From Leptospira dzoumogneensis (GTDB lineage: Bacteria; Spirochaetota; Leptospiria; Leptospirales; Leptospiraceae), in the NCBI RefSeq assembly GCF_004770895.1, contig NZ_RQHS01000003.1, positions 26,575 through 90,574 on the forward strand: a DNA stretch of 64,000 nt, in the 5' to 3' direction. Below, piece by piece: positions 23,880 to 32,969 of the stretch. Below the pieces are notes generated by a model, which was not told where the DNA came from, made no database searches, and saw only the letters and a list, made by a program, of their open reading frames with translations. The first letter of the stretch is position 1. Each line of letters opens with the position of its first letter. The position numbers and the translations under genes were made by a program.

Positions 23880-26141
23880 TCAAAGCTCTGATTTTGGGAG
23901 AAAATAATCTCCCGCCTTCTTCCATTTCCCAGAACCTATCAGTAGGAGTTCCAACTGACGCTGCAAATTCCCGCAATAAGAAGCCGGGAGAGGTTTCGTA
24001 TTCCACGGATCGGAAATCCTATCATAGCAGGTATACAAAACACCGCTGGGGCTCGGAACATAGATCAGCTTTTTGGTCCCGGTTTGGAGCATTCTATGCT
24101 TAGAAAAAAGAACGGTCTCTTTTGCATAAGGATCTGAAACAGTTACACTATTCCCGTCATTCGGATCGATCGTATGCAGTTCCAGAATATTCGGATAACG
24201 GATACGATCCTTCTGAAAAAAATGATCTCCTCGGTCCGAAAACCAAATCCCAGTCTCTGAATACACAAAACGATCTTCTGCCCAAGTATCTGTCTTTGGA
24301 AGTTTAGTCAGATCTTTTCCTCTGAGAGAAAGTTCCCGGTTTGTAGGAACTCCGACAACGGACAAGATCGTAGGAAATACATCTAAGGAAGTTGTGATCC
24401 CTTTAAAATTACGGACTTCTTTTCTTTCGAAGGACTTAGGGAATTTGATGATAAGAGGGATTTTGGTCACACCCTCCCCTCTCAAATGTTCTCCATGACC
24501 GTGGCTATGATCCTCTTCGAACAAGGATTCTCCATGATCGGAGGTGAGAATGATAAGAGTATCGTCGTATAAACTTCTTCTTTTCAGTTCTTCCAAAATT
24601 TTCCCCACGGAAAAATCAAAAGCGGTCAAAGAAGCGGAATAGATAGAACGAATTTGCTCCTGCTCTTTTCTATCAGGCTTATCGGAATTACTAGGATCCA
24701 CAAAACGGAAATATTTAGAAGGTCCGTAATAGCTCGGATCCGTATTCTTATAAAAAGGATAAGGCGGACTATAAGGGAAATGAGTGACTGAAGAAAAATA
24801 CAGACCAAAAAATGGACGATCTTTTTTATCAAACAAAGAGAATAGATCGGGAAGAATGCGAGAATCATCTCCCAAGCTCGGAAGAGATCTGATAGAAGAA
24901 AGATATTCCCCTCCTCCGAAAAAAGTTCCGGTCAAAACGGGAAGAAAAAATACCTGAGACTCGATCGTCCTCTGCTGGGTCAAAGTTTCCGCGCTAAAAT
25001 TAGGAGCATACACATTTTGAAATCCCCAATTCGCTCTCGGAAAAATATCTCCCGCAAAAGAAGAGACCACGAATGTTCTATGAGATTTTCCTAAAATACC
25101 CGGAAGTGTAGGAACAGAATTCCCCAACTTAGAACGATCTTCTTTATCTGGGAACATGTCTTGTATTCCATGTTCAAAAGAATATTTTCCGCTTAAAAAA
25201 TCCGCCCAAGAAGGAAAAGTTCTCGGGATCGTAGAATGATGGTCTAAAAATACGAGAGATTCGGAAGCAAGCCGGTCTATATTCGGGGTTTTATCCTTCT
25301 CCCCTTTTACAAAACCTAATTGGTCCTGACGAATACTATCCGCAGAAATGATAAGCACATTCGTATTGGAAGAATGTTCTAATACTTCTTTAGATACAGG
25401 GTTCTCACTCAGGGATCTGTTAAAAAAAGAAAATCCAAAACCTAAGAGAACAATCGCAAAAAAGATCAGATCTTTTTTAGAACGAGAAAATTGAATACCA
25501 AAGGAATAAAATGCAGAAGCAGCCAAAACTCCCCAAGCAGATCCCAAAAGGTGGAAAGAATAGAATAATATTATAAAAATAGCATATCGAACCAAAGACT
25601 CATAAGACTTAGATTTCCAAAATGATAACCCGGTTCGAACGACCTGCGCCGCTAAAAATAAGAACAGGATCGATTTAAAGAAGAAGGGAGAAAAATGATC
25701 CGTGATAAAATATAAGAACCCGACCATCCAAGAATGTCTATAATAGAAAAATTCCCCATATACCTGCGGATATTCCGAAACGGATCCGCAAAACAAAAGA
25801 AAAAGCACTGAAAATAAAATTAAATAGATCTTATACAGCTCGATCTTCTTTCCATTCTTCCATTCGGAAAAATCAGGACCTAAAAATAAGATCGCCACAC
25901 CTGTAAAAAACGAAAAAGAAGAAGAGAATACTCCGCCTAAATCTCTCAATAATAAAGGGATGAGTCCGTAAAAAAGAGAAATAAATTCGCTGATATCCAC
26001 TCCCATCACATGCAAAGAAGTATTGGTGAGTAAACATAAAAGGGTCAGAACGAATACGAAAATCCCGGAATGGATCCAAGGATTTCCGGAGTTGAATTCC
26101 GATCGGATTAAACTTTTAAATTTAAGCCAGAACTCTGACAT
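23880..26141 (-). CDS. Membrane-anchored sulfatase / LTA-synthase-like hydrolase
   Basis: A 753-residue protein with about five N-terminal transmembrane segments (within residues 25-235) and a large sulfatase-fold domain. It has VLIISADSIRQDQLG (metal Asp, about 258), a nucleophile region RTFPSWADFLSG (about 300; Thr rather than the Cys/Ser of formylglycine sulfatases), LTSDHGESLFEE (about 535) and HGHGEHLRGEGVTKIPLII. A Thr nucleophile and N-terminal membrane bundle resemble phosphoethanolamine/phosphoglycerol transferases and LtaS-like enzymes. The likely role is envelope glycolipid or LPS modification at the outer face of the inner membrane. It overlaps the end of rsmD by 20 bases, so the two are co-transcribed. 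Confidence 0.85.
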   Translation of the reverse strand: MSEFWLKFKSLIRSEFNSGNPWIHSGIFVFVLTLLCLLTNTSLHVMGVDISEFISLFYGLIPLLLRDLGGVFSSSFSFFTGVAILFLGPDFSEWKNGKKIELYKIYLILFSVLFLLFCGSVSEYPQVYGEFFYYRHSWMVGFLYFITDHFSPFFFKSILFLFLAAQVVRTGLSFWKSKSYESLVRYAIFIILFYSFHLLGSAWGVLAASAFYSFGIQFSRSKKDLIFFAIVLLGFGFSFFNRSLSENPVSKEVLEHSSNTNVLIISADSIRQDQLGFVKGEKDKTPNIDRLASESLVFLDHHSTIPRTFPSWADFLSGKYSFEHGIQDMFPDKEDRSKLGNSVPTLPGILGKSHRTFVVSSFAGDIFPRANWGFQNVYAPNFSAETLTQQRTIESQVFFLPVLTGTFFGGGEYLSSIRSLPSLGDDSRILPDLFSLFDKKDRPFFGLYFSSVTHFPYSPPYPFYKNTDPSYYGPSKYFRFVDPSNSDKPDRKEQEQIRSIYSASLTAFDFSVGKILEELKRRSLYDDTLIILTSDHGESLFEEDHSHGHGEHLRGEGVTKIPLIIKFPKSFERKEVRNFKGITTSLDVFPTILSVVGVPTNRELSLRGKDLTKLPKTDTWAEDRFVYSETGIWFSDRGDHFFQKDRIRYPNILELHTIDPNDGNSVTVSDPYAKETVLFSKHRMLQTGTKKLIYVPSPSGVLYTCYDRISDPWNTKPLPASYCGNLQRQLELLLIGSGKWKKAGDYFLPKSEL

Positions 26142-26706
26142 TCAAAGTATTCCTTCCGAAAGAACGAGGAGTAAATCCTTCCCAGTTCAAAGGAAGAGGA
26201 GATTGAACAATAATTGCCGCCACACCCGGTTCGTTCTGGGCAATCTCTTCTACTACATTTTTCAATTTTTCAGTCTTCTTGTCCCAGAAAGAATAAGGAG
26301 GATCCATAAAATACACTTTCGTTTTTTCGGGAATATCGAAGCCCGAATGGAATCTGAAAGCGTCTTTACGTAAAACTAAATGAGGTTTTCCTAATTTATC
26401 TAAAACACCTTTTAGACTTTCGAATCTGTCCCAGGCAAGTTCCAAAAATACCGCTCTTGCAAAACCCCTGCTTAATGATTCTATCCCCATTTGGCCGGAA
26501 CCTGCAAATAGATCTATAAATGCGGAATCTTCCAAATTCAAACGACCTTGAAGCTGCAACGATTCAATAATATCGAATAACGATTTCTTAATGATCGCAG
26601 GAGTAAAATTACTCTTCCCCTCAGGGCTGACTGGAGAAGGGATCAATCTCCCCTTCAATTCCCCGGTTTGGATCCGAAGACCTTTTGATTTTTTTCCCGG
26701 TTTCAT
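26122..26706 (-). CDS. rsmD: 16S rRNA (guanine966-N2)-methyltransferase RsmD family
   Basis: A 194-residue class I SAM-dependent methyltransferase. RIQTGELKGR near the N-terminus, FTPAIIKKSLFDII, SAM-binding DLFAGSGQMGIES (65-77) and catalytic DPPY (135-138) match RsmD, which methylates G966 of 16S rRNA. In the usual motif TRP-T-RV-KEALFN the protein has NFTPAIIKKSLFD, so substitution at the rRNA-binding motif is noticeable, but the fold assignment is firm. Its ATG overlaps the stop of the upstream gene (ATGA). Confidence 0.88.
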   Translation of the reverse strand: MKPGKKSKGLRIQTGELKGRLIPSPVSPEGKSNFTPAIIKKSLFDIIESLQLQGRLNLEDSAFIDLFAGSGQMGIESLSRGFARAVFLELAWDRFESLKGVLDKLGKPHLVLRKDAFRFHSGFDIPEKTKVYFMDPPYSFWDKKTEKLKNVVEEIAQNEPGVAAIIVQSPLPLNWEGFTPRSFGRNTLNVRVLA

Positions 26707-27305
26707 TTTTCCTCTTTTCTCTTTTCCAGACCTATCTCTAAGATCCGGATCCGTTTTCCCAGTTTAGAATCCGAGGCCACCGATTTGAGCTTTGCCAGAA
26801 CGGAACTCGCGGCATCATATTCCTGAGAAGAATACAATATACAGGCATATGTGTAAACACCTTCGGAGTACCGAACGGAAGACTCTCCCTTAGTTAGGAA
26901 AATTTTTCCCCAACGAGTGCCTGATTCATAGGATTCTAAGACAAGTGCACGTTCTAAAAATAAAAAAACAGAATTATAAAAAATAGAAGGTTGATCCTTA
27001 GATCTGGAATAAATGCTTAAAAGAGTTTTATCGATCTCTTCCAAACTAGATTCGGAGGCAACATACAACAAAAGGATCTTGTAATCCAGCTCTCCGGATC
27101 TAAGACCAGATCTGGAAACTTTTACTAAGGTATCATAGTTTCCTTTTTTATAATATTCATACACTTGATCGAAATCAACCGAGTGGACGGAATTCGAAAA
27201 TAAAAAGATTACTGTAAGTATTAAGAAAGCGGCCCGAATTGATGCTTTAGAAAAAAAGCCGGACCGCAAAAAGATTAGAGTTCGATTACGTTTGAAGAGC
27301 CACAC
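26703..27305 (-). CDS. Exported TPR-like protein of unknown function (200 aa)
   Basis: A basic start, hydrophobic segment (FLILTVIFLFSNSVHS, about 28-43) and likely signal cleavage precede a helical body resembling tetratricopeptide repeats (FDQVYEYYKKGNYDTLVKVS; YACILYSSQEYDAASSVLAKL). The frame opens with GTG at 27305, overlapping the zinc-ribbon gene by 31 bases; a later TTG inside the pre-signal region is also possible. The stop overlaps the rsmD start. It is probably a periplasmic or inner-membrane-tethered scaffold; the function is unknown. Confidence 0.7.
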   Translation of the reverse strand: MWLFKRNRTLIFLRSGFFSKASIRAAFLILTVIFLFSNSVHSVDFDQVYEYYKKGNYDTLVKVSRSGLRSGELDYKILLLYVASESSLEEIDKTLLSIYSRSKDQPSIFYNSVFLFLERALVLESYESGTRWGKIFLTKGESSVRYSEGVYTYACILYSSQEYDAASSVLAKLKSVASDSKLGKRIRILEIGLEKRKEEK

Positions 27306-27466
27306 ATGGAGCAGATATGATTTTCTGGGCCGTCATAAGATCCTTCTGCATCATCTTCCCAACGATGATCACAATCCTCGCATACAAAAGTTACGGCGTC
27401 CTCGTCGAGATAATCCTCGTCGCCGTCTGTTTCGTAATCCTCGTCAAAATCATAATTATAAGGCAT
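27275..27466 (-). CDS. Acidic zinc-ribbon mini-protein (63 aa)
   Basis: The first 25 residues are very acidic and Tyr-rich. Two CxxC knuckles follow: CEDC (29-32) with HRW, and CSMC (52-55) with GSSNVIEL. This is a compact zinc ribbon like those in transcription or translation accessory proteins. It opens a minus-strand operon with a TPR-like gene, rsmD and the sulfatase, and is divergent from 27534-28565. The specific partner is unknown; the acidic tail could contact RNA polymerase or ribosomal proteins (guess). Confidence 0.8.
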   Translation of the reverse strand: MPYNYDFDEDYETDGDEDYLDEDAVTFVCEDCDHRWEDDAEGSYDGPENHICSMCGSSNVIEL

Positions 27467-27533
27467 ATTTACACGGAATCCAGGAGGGGTTCGAGAGTCA
27501 AGCTAGAGTAGGAATTCCAACCCCAAAAAATAA

Positions 27534-28565
27534 GTGAAAGGTCCAGGCTTTTTTCAGAATCTGACTTTATACATGCTCTACCAAGCCAACCACAGAAGTT
27601 ACAGAAAAAAAGCGAATTACAAACCCTTAGTGTTCTTTTTGATCCTGCTAGGTTTGGCGGGGATCGCGTTTTTTTTCAGACAAGATATCAAAAACCTGTT
27701 TGCAGGAGACAGACGTTTACTTCTCGAAAAAGAAAGAAAACTACTCCAAGAAGGGATCGTAAAAGGTGAGCCTAAAGAAGGAGAGATCAAAGAATTCAAA
27801 TCTACCGCAAAAGATTTTGTCACTTCCAATCCTAAAGAAGGGATCTCTTACCATTATGCGGCGCTTTCCGGATATTACGAATTTTTACTATTAGGTTTCA
27901 GATTCGACTCTGTTACTCTTTCCAAAATTGCATACACAGGTTTCCAAGAATTTTTAGAACAAGATAGTTCTTATCTTCCTCTTGTAGAGGATTCGTACAG
28001 ACAGGCCTTAAGAGCACAGGCGATCGATCCTGAATTTTTAGAATCGACTGACAACCGTTATCTGATCGCATTCGGAGAATCCATCCGACAAAAACTGAGT
28101 CGTTCCGCGTTAAATAAACTTCTGATCTCCATTGAACCCGAAAAATTAAGCCCTGAATTGAAATCAGGTTACGCTTGGACCTGCTTGGTAGGAAGTGCGC
28201 TGTCCGGAAATACCGAATTCTTAAAAAAGATACTTTCCCAACAGGATATATCAGGTTCTTTACTTCTTTCCGCAAGAGAATCAGATTTTCTGATCGCATT
28301 ATCCGAATTCAGAGCGGGACAATATGTTTCTTCTTTGAATTATTTAAGAAGGGTCAAAAATGCGAACGAGGACTTTTTAACAGGAAGTTCTAAAATTTTA
28401 GAAGCAAGGATTTTCTATTACCAGAACCTTTCTCCGAAGGCGATCGCATTATTGGAAGAATATTATCCTAATTCAGGGGACAGAAAGGAAGAAGTTCTGA
28501 ATCTCACAAGAGAGATACTTTCCAAAAACCAAACCTTGAAAACAAAACTTCCTATAGAGGATTAA
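27534..28565 (+). CDS. Membrane-anchored TPR-like protein (343 aa)
   Basis: A single N-terminal transmembrane segment (PLVFFLILLGLAGIAFFF, about 31-48) follows a basic patch (HRSYRKKANYK), predicting a type II inner-membrane protein with a helical periplasmic body. Helical repeats of TPR type are suggested around 130-330. The GTG at 27534 has no Shine-Dalgarno sequence; ATG at 27573 is an alternative start that leaves the membrane segment intact. I do not recognise the family. It is followed four bases later by a small lipoprotein gene. Confidence 0.75.
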   Translation: MKGPGFFQNLTLYMLYQANHRSYRKKANYKPLVFFLILLGLAGIAFFFRQDIKNLFAGDRRLLLEKERKLLQEGIVKGEPKEGEIKEFKSTAKDFVTSNPKEGISYHYAALSGYYEFLLLGFRFDSVTLSKIAYTGFQEFLEQDSSYLPLVEDSYRQALRAQAIDPEFLESTDNRYLIAFGESIRQKLSRSALNKLLISIEPEKLSPELKSGYAWTCLVGSALSGNTEFLKKILSQQDISGSLLLSARESDFLIALSEFRAGQYVSSLNYLRRVKNANEDFLTGSSKILEARIFYYQNLSPKAIALLEEYYPNSGDRKEEVLNLTREILSKNQTLKTKLPIED

Positions 28566-28569
28566 GAAA

Positions 28570-28929
28570 ATGAAATATTCTTTCTCTATTCTACTTTTAG
28601 CGTTTTTGGGATGTGGAATAAAACCTGTTCCTCCTCCTGCGGGAAAATTCTGCGAGCCCATGCTCAAAAACACACAATGTGTATATCTGGACTTCAGAAA
28701 TGCAAAGGCCATTTTAGAGGATAAGGAATATCCGATGAAGTCCACAAGCATATTGAATTTTTCCTACAAAGTGGACGAAGTATTCTACGAAGTAGAAGTT
28801 TTGAACGAAAACCGTGTCAAGATCACAGGTACAAACGGATTCCAAAAGACATTATTAAAACTAAAAGATAAAGACGAGAGAAAGAAAGAATACGCTAAAC
28901 TTTGGCAGGCAATCAAGGATCTGTTTTAA
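28570..28929 (+). CDS. Small lipoprotein (119 aa)
   Basis: The signal peptide MKYSFSILLLAFLGC ends in a lipobox AFLGC (Cys 15), followed by a Pro-rich linker (KPVPPP). The mature protein of about 105 residues is mixed alpha/beta, with Cys27 and Cys37 that could form a disulfide, and ends in a charged helix. No family is recognised. It is in an operon with the membrane protein just upstream. Confidence 0.75.
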   Translation: MKYSFSILLLAFLGCGIKPVPPPAGKFCEPMLKNTQCVYLDFRNAKAILEDKEYPMKSTSILNFSYKVDEVFYEVEVLNENRVKITGTNGFQKTLLKLKDKDERKKEYAKLWQAIKDLF

Positions 28930-28968
28930 ACTTCGCTTATATACGCGCTCGAAGCACAAGTAGCGGGC

Positions 28969-29060
28969 TATACTCGCTTCGCTCGTGAGACCCGCGAAGC
29001 GGACTATACTCGCTTCGCTCGTGAAACCCGCGAAGCGGGCTATACTCGCTTCGCTCGTGA
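28969..29060. repeat. 36-bp tandem repeat, about 2.6 copies
   Basis: Unit 1 (28969-29004) and unit 2 (29005-29040) are both 36 bases and differ at two or three positions; a third partial unit runs 29041-29060. Each begins TATACTCGCTTCGCTCGTGA and ends CCCGCGAAGCGGAC/GGGC, so CGCTTCGC and GCGAAGCG can pair within a unit and each copy can fold as a hairpin. It fills the gap between two convergent genes. The spacing lacks the unique spacers of a CRISPR array. Confidence 0.9.
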
Positions 29061-29091
29061 AGTCAAATATCTAATACTTAGATATTTGACT
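29061..29091. terminator. Perfect 14-bp hairpin between convergent genes
   Basis: AGTCAAATATCTAA-TAC-TTAGATATTTGACT is a perfect 14-bp inverted repeat with a three-base loop. It overlaps the stop codon of the PIN-toxin gene on the minus strand and lies about 130 bases past the lipoprotein gene on the plus strand. It is AT-rich and lacks a T run, so a role as a 3'-end or stability hairpin is possible but unproved. Confidence 0.45.
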
Positions 29092-29500
29092 ATAAAGAGA
29101 TCACCTTTAGGTTTCCCTTTTTACCGTATTTAATGATTTCTTTATCTTTGGTAACTAGCTCCGCATTCAAAACTCTTGCAGTTGCTACGATCATTCTATC
29201 CGCCGGATCTCCGTGAAAGGAGTCGGGCAAATTTACACTTTCTACAATTACTTCAGGACTTAAACGATAAGGTTGGATGCCTGGGGCGTTATACGCATCT
29301 TGCAGCCATCGATTTAATGTCCCTGAGATCTGTATCCTTTTTTTGGCTACGAGCATCCCTACTTCCCAACCGGATATTTCGGAGATGAATATTCCTCTTT
29401 GAGGGATATGCCTGTATAATTTCCTAAGAATGGGTTCTTTTTCCATTTTAGGATCGCCTTCCATAAGCCAAATCCAGGCATGTGTATCTAGAACGATCAT
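29090..29500 (-). CDS. PIN-domain ribonuclease toxin (VapC type)
   Basis: A 136-residue PIN domain with the acidic active-site residues in the usual places: LDTHAWIWL (Asp near 5), EVGMLVAKKRIQI (Glu in the second motif), HGDPADRMIVATA (Asp about 100) and LVTKDKEI (Asp about 118). VapC toxins are Mg2+-dependent endonucleases, often of tRNA. The toxin gene starts one base after the Phd-type antitoxin gene ends. This is a toxin of the PIN family paired with a Phd-family rather than AbrB-family antitoxin. Confidence 0.9.
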   Translation of the reverse strand: MIVLDTHAWIWLMEGDPKMEKEPILRKLYRHIPQRGIFISEISGWEVGMLVAKKRIQISGTLNRWLQDAYNAPGIQPYRLSPEVIVESVNLPDSFHGDPADRMIVATARVLNAELVTKDKEIIKYGKKGNLKVISL

Positions 29501-29731
29501 CTATTTGAGATCCGCATCCCAACGCAGACCTAGGCTTGGAACGATATCCTCGTTCTCTTGGATCCGTCCTTTTAGATAACCGAATAAACGGGCCGCAGTG
29601 CTATCTTTGATAGTCACGAGCTTAGCCACCGGTTTTCCATGTTTAGTGATGATCACTTCTTCCTGGGTTTCCTGGACCCTGTCCATTAGGCTCAGACATT
29701 TGGTTTTGAATTCGGCTGCGGAGAGTTGCAT
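29501..29731 (-). CDS. Phd/YefM-family antitoxin
   Basis: The 76-residue reading from ATG at 29731 matches the Phd/YefM fold: MQLSAAEFKTKCLSLMDRV, then EEVIITKHGKPVAKLV (split). The C-terminus is the acidic toxin-binding tail. An in-frame extension upstream to 29902 has an atypical basic composition and runs through the promoter, so I reject it. It neutralises the downstream PIN toxin and probably represses its own promoter. The start lies only six bases from a good -10 element and has no Shine-Dalgarno sequence, so the mRNA may be leaderless. Confidence 0.88.
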   Translation of the reverse strand: MQLSAAEFKTKCLSLMDRVQETQEEVIITKHGKPVAKLVTIKDSTAARLFGYLKGRIQENEDIVPSLGLRWDADLK

Positions 29732-29737
29732 GCTCGA

Positions 29738-29766
29738 ATTATAATATGACCAGTCATCAGTGTCCA
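29738..29766 (-). promoter_or_regulatory. Antitoxin promoter with palindromic operator
   Basis: On the minus strand TGGACA (29761-29766), a 17-base spacer and TATAAT (29738-29743) form a near-consensus sigma-70-type promoter. Inside the spacer ATGAC-CA-GTCAT (29746-29757) is a perfect palindrome with a two-base centre, placed where an antitoxin would block polymerase. The start codon begins six bases below the -10 element. Confidence 0.7.
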
Positions 29767-29951
29767 GTTTTTTATTCCGAATCTCTGTTCCGTGAGAATT
29801 TTCAAAAATTTTCTCGGAAAAACGATTTCTCTTTCGAACTACTCGAATGAGCGATGCGAGTATTCTTCTATGAAATAATTTCAGAAGAACCGACCGGATC
29901 ACAAAAAATGCTGGCTGGAACAGGTTTTTTCTCCCTTATTGATCTACGCAT

Positions 29952-31997
29952 ATGAGTGATTCAGGTCGTACAACTCGTTTTTTCATTTTAGGAATTCTAC
30001 TTTATTTTATATCCTTCTCCGCTTGTACCCAAGCAAAAGCTAAAGAAAGACCCAAGGCTGAAAATGGGACCTTAGATCTAAGCAATTGGGATTTTGAAAA
30101 AGACGGAACAGTTGAATTAAACGGAGACTGGAGATATTATTGGAAGGAACTCATTCCTCCTAAAAATTTCCAAGACGATCTTGTCTCGGATCCAAGCGGA
30201 TTCATTCCTGTTCCGGGTGTATGGAACGGTCATCTTTTAAAAGGAGAACCTTTACCTGCAATAGGTTACATCACCTATCATCTAAGATTATATCTTCCTG
30301 AACATTCTCCTGATCTTGCGATACGAATAGACGACGGCCAAGGCTCCGCTTACTCCTTATACTGGAACGGAAAGTTAGTCGCTTATAACGGGCATCCAGG
30401 GCCTTCTCCGGAAGAAGAAAGTCCTGAATATCTCGCTCAAACAAGTTCCGTTTCCTATTCCAAACAAGTGGATCTAGTGATGTATATTTCGAATCACTAT
30501 CACAGAAACGGCGGTTTTCAAATGCCGATCTTACTCGGCGACTCTTCCGAAATTTTTGCGGCAAGAGACAGGAGTAGAATGGTGAGTGCATTTTTGGCCG
30601 GATCCTTACTCATCATGGGCTTATATCATATGGGCCTATTTTTATTCCGTAAAAAAGAAATGGAGATCCTTTGGTTCTCCCTTACCTGTCTTGCAATCAC
30701 TTCCAGGGTATTTTTCAGCGGAGATAGATTTATAGGAGAAGCTCTCAGGGACGCTCCTTGGAATATCATGGTCAGAATAGAATATCTTTCCTTTTATCTA
30801 GGCGTTCCGTTTATGGCGATGTTTATGAGAACTTTGTATCCTGCTCAGTTCGGTAGGACTGCCATGATTATCATTATGTCAATCTCCATCCCTCCGTGTC
30901 TTTCCATTATAGTACTTCCTCCCGCGCTCTTCAGTTATACCCTTCCATATTACCAAGCACTGATCGTATTCTCAGGAATTTATGGGATGATCATGTTGAC
31001 TATAGCGATATTCAAAGGTTTACAGGGCGCAAAACTGATGTTGCTCGGCTTAGGGATCTTCTTCGCAGCCATATTAAACGACTTTATTTTTTACCAATTC
31101 CATATAGGACCGGGATATCTTACTCCTGCAGGTCTATTCCTGTTGACGTTCGCAGATGCGGCTACTCTGGGAAGAAGGATCGCAACCGCCTTCAATACAA
31201 GCGAAGAGCTCTCCGTAAATTTGGAGAAGAAGGTGGTAGAAAGAACAAAAGAACTCGCAGAAGAAAGGGACAGAACGGATTTACTTTTATTGAATATTCT
31301 TCCTAAACCGGTAGCGGAAGAATTAAAATCCAAAGGATCTGTAACTCCCGTATATTATGAATCTGCGAGCATATTATTCACAGACTTTGTGGGATTTACT
31401 AAAATTGCGGAAGATATGCGTCCAAAAGATCTGGTGGAAGATCTACATAATTGTTTTTCCGAATTTGATTCAGTCGTTTCTCGTTTGGGTTTAGAAAAGC
31501 TGAAAACGATCGGCGATTCTTATATGTGCGCCGGAGGGATCCCGAATACAAACTTCACTCATGCGGTCGACAACTGCCTGGCAGGATTGGAATTTTTGAG
31601 ATTTATGAATAAGATCGCGGAGGCAAAATCGCAAATGGGACTTCCATTCTGGGAATTAAGAGTGGGAATTCACACAGGGCCGGTGACTTCAGGAGTGATC
31701 GGTTCCAATAAATTCGCGTATGATGTATGGGGAGACGCCGTCAATCTTGCGAGCAGAATGGAATCCTCCGGTAAACCAGGACACCTAAATATCTCCGGTT
31801 CCACTTATGAATTAATAAAAGATTTTTTTGTATGCGAGCATAGAGGAAAGATCCAAGCAAAAGGGAAGGGAGAAGTGGATATGTACTTTGTAAGTTCTAT
31901 CCGACCTGAACTTTCTCTGGACGCAAAAGGGATTTCTCCGAACGAAAAATTTGAATCTTTAAGAAACGAGTTAAATCTGAAATTAAGCGCAGTTTGA
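29952..31997 (+). CDS. 7TM (7TMR-DISM) class III adenylate cyclase
   Basis: A 681-residue receptor cyclase. The N-terminus has a lipobox-like SFSAC after the first hydrophobic stretch. Next come an extracytoplasmic beta-rich 7TMR-DISM-type domain (about 45-205: WDFEKDGTVELNGDWRYYW..., FIPVPGVWNG), seven membrane segments (about 210-395), a short coiled coil (LEKKVVERTKELAEERD) and a class III catalytic domain from about residue 460. The domain has FTDFVGFT and IGDSYM metal-binding Asp, LKTIGD with the Lys expected of ATP-specific cyclases, and DVWGDAVNLASRME. The product is therefore probably cAMP; no effector is linked except by proximity to cNMP-binding proteins in this chromosome region. 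Confidence 0.92.
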   Translation: MSDSGRTTRFFILGILLYFISFSACTQAKAKERPKAENGTLDLSNWDFEKDGTVELNGDWRYYWKELIPPKNFQDDLVSDPSGFIPVPGVWNGHLLKGEPLPAIGYITYHLRLYLPEHSPDLAIRIDDGQGSAYSLYWNGKLVAYNGHPGPSPEEESPEYLAQTSSVSYSKQVDLVMYISNHYHRNGGFQMPILLGDSSEIFAARDRSRMVSAFLAGSLLIMGLYHMGLFLFRKKEMEILWFSLTCLAITSRVFFSGDRFIGEALRDAPWNIMVRIEYLSFYLGVPFMAMFMRTLYPAQFGRTAMIIIMSISIPPCLSIIVLPPALFSYTLPYYQALIVFSGIYGMIMLTIAIFKGLQGAKLMLLGLGIFFAAILNDFIFYQFHIGPGYLTPAGLFLLTFADAATLGRRIATAFNTSEELSVNLEKKVVERTKELAEERDRTDLLLLNILPKPVAEELKSKGSVTPVYYESASILFTDFVGFTKIAEDMRPKDLVEDLHNCFSEFDSVVSRLGLEKLKTIGDSYMCAGGIPNTNFTHAVDNCLAGLEFLRFMNKIAEAKSQMGLPFWELRVGIHTGPVTSGVIGSNKFAYDVWGDAVNLASRMESSGKPGHLNISGSTYELIKDFFVCEHRGKIQAKGKGEVDMYFVSSIRPELSLDAKGISPNEKFESLRNELNLKLSAV

Positions 31998-32033
31998 TCT
32001 TAGAAATGACGTGCGATCTAAGTGTCCGAGTTA

Positions 32034-32969
32034 TTATCTTCTATAAATACGAGGGAATATAAAAGTAATTCCGTAGATCATTCCCTGCGCTTTTACATCT
32101 TCAGGAACTCTTCCGAAGTTTTGTCCACGAAGAGCGTCCACACAAGATTGGTCCACAAGAGACTGCCCTTGGGAAGAGATTAGTTTCGTATCTATGACCT
32201 GACCGGCATCGTTTAATAAAAATTGGACTTTTGCTTCTCCGGGTTCTATCGCTTCTCGGATCACTGTTCCGGCACCGTCGCGATATCCAAAATTTCCACC
32301 ACCGGGAGGGGAAAAACTTTGCTCAATTTGGCGGAGCATTCTTTTGAAATATTCGTAACCCACTAATTTTTTAGTAGGAACACTCATAGAAGAACTTCCG
32401 TCCCAGCGAAATAACATATCTTGTTGGAAACGATAATTGAATGGGATCTTGGTCATTCTTCCGGTAGCTGGAGTCTGCTCCGGAGTTTGTTCGTTCGGAT
32501 TTGTGAATTCTACAGGATCCTGTTTTAGGATAGCGACTTCGTATACTTTTTCTTCTTCCGTTTTCTTTTGGGAATTTTGAGGACTTGCCTTAGATGGATT
32601 TCTAAAAATATTCCCCATCACGAATTCGCGGAAAGGAGAAAGTGTATGAAATCCTTTTTCCTTGGTGATCCCTCCGGAACCTGCGGACTCTACGTTAGAC
32701 AGTGCTTTGTATTCGTCCTTGATCCTTTTGTCTACGAACTCCTGTTCTAATAGTACTTCGTAAATTTTTTCTCGTTCTGCTCTTTCTTTTACCTGAACGA
32801 TCGGGTCTTCTCCCAGGATCTTAAATAGAATATTACGTGTGAATAAGTGGGCTACTAAGAAAGAAGCGAATGCAAATACGAAAAACGCGGCGAATAGTAG
32901 ACGACGATCGTCTTCTCCTAAATCTCCGGTATTATCTATTTCGCTTTTAAAAAAGGCCGGGAGCCGCAT
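32034..32969 (-). CDS. TonB-like energy transducer
   Basis: A single N-terminal transmembrane segment ([20 protein letters not shown], about 24-43) is followed by a long hydrophilic region and a C-terminal TonB-like domain of about 75 residues ([31 protein letters not shown]). TonB links the proton-motive force to outer-membrane receptors. The classical Pro-Glu/Pro-Lys stretch is weak (TPEQTPATG). The gene start overlaps the end of ruvB by 23 bases, so it is in an operon with it. ExbB/ExbD are not in the window. Confidence 0.82.
   Translation of the reverse strand: MRLPAFFKSEIDNTGDLGEDDRRLLFAAFFVFAFASFLVAHLFTRNILFKILGEDPIVQVKERAEREKIYEVLLEQEFVDKRIKDEYKALSNVESAGSGGITKEKGFHTLSPFREFVMGNIFRNPSKASPQNSQKKTEEEKVYEVAILKQDPVEFTNPNEQTPEQTPATGRMTKIPFNYRFQQDMLFRWDGSSSMSVPTKKLVGYEYFKRMLRQIEQSFSPPGGGNFGYRDGAGTVIREAIEPGEAKVQFLLNDAGQVIDTKLISSQGQSLVDQSCVDALRGQNFGRVPEDVKAQGMIYGITFIFPRIYRR

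Noticed and set aside
28969..29060. CRISPR-like short array
   Set aside because: Units are contiguous 36-mers with no unique spacers and no cas genes.
29732..29902. 57-codon N-terminal extension of the Phd antitoxin
   Set aside because: It runs through the promoter and operator and is not seen in the family.
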